Shown: piece after piece, positions 62,964 to 64,000 of the stretch
Layout of the letters: every line of letters starts with the position of its first letter
Position numbering within the stretch: position 1 is the first letter of the stretch
Origin: CAVPOO01 sp963707015
Lineage (GTDB): Bacteria; Pseudomonadota; Gammaproteobacteria; Thiohalobacterales; Thiohalobacteraceae
Reading direction: 5' to 3'
Length of the DNA: 64,000 nt
Assembly: GCA_963707015.1 (NCBI GenBank)
Contig: CAVPOO010000009.1
Span: 124,001 to 188,000 of the forward strand
Notes under the pieces: model-generated
Seen by the model: the letters and a program-made list of their open reading frames with translations, nothing else
Told to the model about the DNA's origin: nothing
The model's database searches: none
Program-made: the position numbers and the translations under genes

Positions 62964-64000
62964 ATGAAGGGACAGCGATCATCCATCATGTGCGGGCCGG
63001 TTGATCGCCCGTACCACAGCTTCTGGCTGGTGTGGCTGCTGTGTCTGCCGCTGGCGGCACGCGCCGAGCTGCATCACGCGCTCGAGGTGCTCGTCAGCCC
63101 GGAGGGGCACAGCATCGAGGTGAGCGATACCATCACGCGCTCTGAGGGTAGATCAGATGCGCTGGAATTTGCGCTGCATCCCGAGTTGACACCCGAGGTT
63201 CAGACCCCCGGTGTGCGTCTGAGCGAACTTCCCTCCCGGCAATCGGCCTTGAATGTCGCCAGTGACCGCGGGGCAGTGCAACCCAAACGCTATCGCATCG
63301 AGCTGCCGGCCGGGCAGACCCGGTTTACGCTGAGCTACCGCGGCCGCATCCGGCATGCGCTGCAGCAACAGGGTGAGGAGTACGCGCGCGGTTTCCGTGA
63401 GACGCCCGGGATGATCTCGGCGCAGGGCGTGTTTCTGGCAGGGCGCAGTTTCTGGTACCCGCAGCTTGACGCGGCGTTCCTGACCTTCGAGCTCACGCTG
63501 CGCCTGCCGCCGGACTGGTATGGCATGAGTCAGGGCGAGCGGGTGCTGCGCGATGCCGGCTCCGAAGGCGTGCGCGAGCAGTGGCGAAGTACCTCACCCC
63601 AGGAAGAGATTTATCTGGTCGCCGGTCCCTTTACGGAATATGTACAAGGCACCGATGACGTGCAGTCGCTGGTGTTATTGCGTGAGCCAGATGCGACGCT
63701 GGCACAGAAGTACCTGGACGCCACCGATTATTATGTCAATCTCTACAGCGACCTGATCGGCGCTTATCCGTATCGGAAGTTCGCCCTGGTGGAAAACTTC
63801 TGGGAGACCGGCTACGGCATGCCCTCGTTTACCCTGCTCGGACCGAGGGTCATCCGGTTTCCGTTTATCCTGCATTCCTCGTATCCCCATGAGATTCTGC
63901 ACAATTGGTGGGGCAACGGTGTCTACGTCGATTACGACCGCGGCAACTGGGCCGAGGGTCTCACCAGCTACCTGGCCGATCACCTGATCAAGGAGCAGCA
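62964..64000 (+). CDS. M1-type metallopeptidase, N-terminal part (runs off the right edge)
   Basis: The frame starts at ATG 62964 (or 62988) and is open to the window end, 345 codons so far. A signal peptide ends near LCLPLAARA. The N-terminal ~200 residues look like a beta-rich domain. A central segment (FWETGYGMPSFTLLG) then leads to HEILHNWWGNGV, the zinc-binding HExxH, with the third ligand in NWAEGLTSYLADHL at the gluzincin spacing. It is therefore a secreted or periplasmic aminopeptidase-like enzyme. The remainder lies outside the window. Confidence 0.88.
   Translation, partial: MKGQRSSIMCGPVDRPYHSFWLVWLLCLPLAARAELHHALEVLVSPEGHSIEVSDTITRSEGRSDALEFALHPELTPEVQTPGVRLSELPSRQSALNVASDRGAVQPKRYRIELPAGQTRFTLSYRGRIRHALQQQGEEYARGFRETPGMISAQGVFLAGRSFWYPQLDAAFLTFELTLRLPPDWYGMSQGERVLRDAGSEGVREQWRSTSPQEEIYLVAGPFTEYVQGTDDVQSLVLLREPDATLAQKYLDATDYYVNLYSDLIGAYPYRKFALVENFWETGYGMPSFTLLGPRVIRFPFILHSSYPHEILHNWWGNGVYVDYDRGNWAEGLTSYLADHLIKEQ

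Overview
This 64 kb stretch is GC-rich chromosomal DNA from what looks like a gammaproteobacterium. The markers are RapA, an EfpL/YeiP-type EF-P paralogue, RlmK, Uup, ArfB and RhlE of proteobacterial type. Class III PHA synthase subunits (PhaC plus PhaE) and an SQR-like flavoprotein fit the Chromatiales or another sulfur-oxidising lineage, but that placement is inference. I saw no rRNA, tRNA, CRISPR array, prophage or intact insertion sequence. Gene content is mostly core and metabolic, while the intergenic regions are unusually rich in dispersed repeats.

Layout. 1-7.2 kb: sugar-phosphate mutarotase, the glgB-glgX glycogen pair, then a DUF211 plus VIT-like membrane protein pair of archaeal flavour. 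7.2-16.8 kb: a stand-alone RlmK methyltransferase, ribosome rescue factor ArfB, RhlE helicase, an APC permease, a GFA-type protein, EfpL and RapA. 16.8-28.5 kb: DUF5329/EEP lipoprotein pair, a DUF5666 lipoprotein behind a palindromic promoter, a 1864-residue tandem UvrA, a membrane diguanylate cyclase, a GNAT and dodecin. 28.9-40.1 kb: a large polyhydroxyalkanoate (PHA) locus with a class I-like PhaC, an HDAC-like deacetylase, class III PhaE-PhaC, phasin, PhaA, PhaB, PhaR and an acyl-CoA ligase/GNAT fusion. 40.5-44.1 kb: a tight three-gene operon of coiled-coil and membrane proteins of unknown function, the best candidate here for an undescribed system. 44.2-64 kb: LON-domain protein, PEP-CTERM-type protein, citrate synthase, rhomboid, PfkB kinase, phosphoglycerate mutase, hydrolase, unknown secreted protein, zinc-less DksA paralogue, PolX, Uup, SQR-like flavoprotein, NYN-LOTUS protein, ChaN-PDZ lipoprotein and the start of an M1-type peptidase.

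How the genes connect. Carbon storage dominates: glycogen branching and debranching, the complete acetyl-CoA to PHB route (PhaA, PhaB, two synthase types, phasin, repressor), citrate synthase and lower-glycolysis enzymes. Two matching palindromes in the phaE/phaP divergent promoter region are candidate PhaR operators. Lysine-acetylation-type enzymes (HDAC-like, two GNAT proteins) flank the PHA genes.

Repeats. Three families recur: (1) a ~185 bp MITE-like palindromic element, four copies, bounded by CTAG, three of which begin at a neighbouring gene's TAG stop; (2) five arrays of degenerate 7-bp repeats with similar edges, two lying directly upstream of start codons (arfB, efpL); (3) a single 165 bp element with 20-bp terminal inverted repeats after uup.
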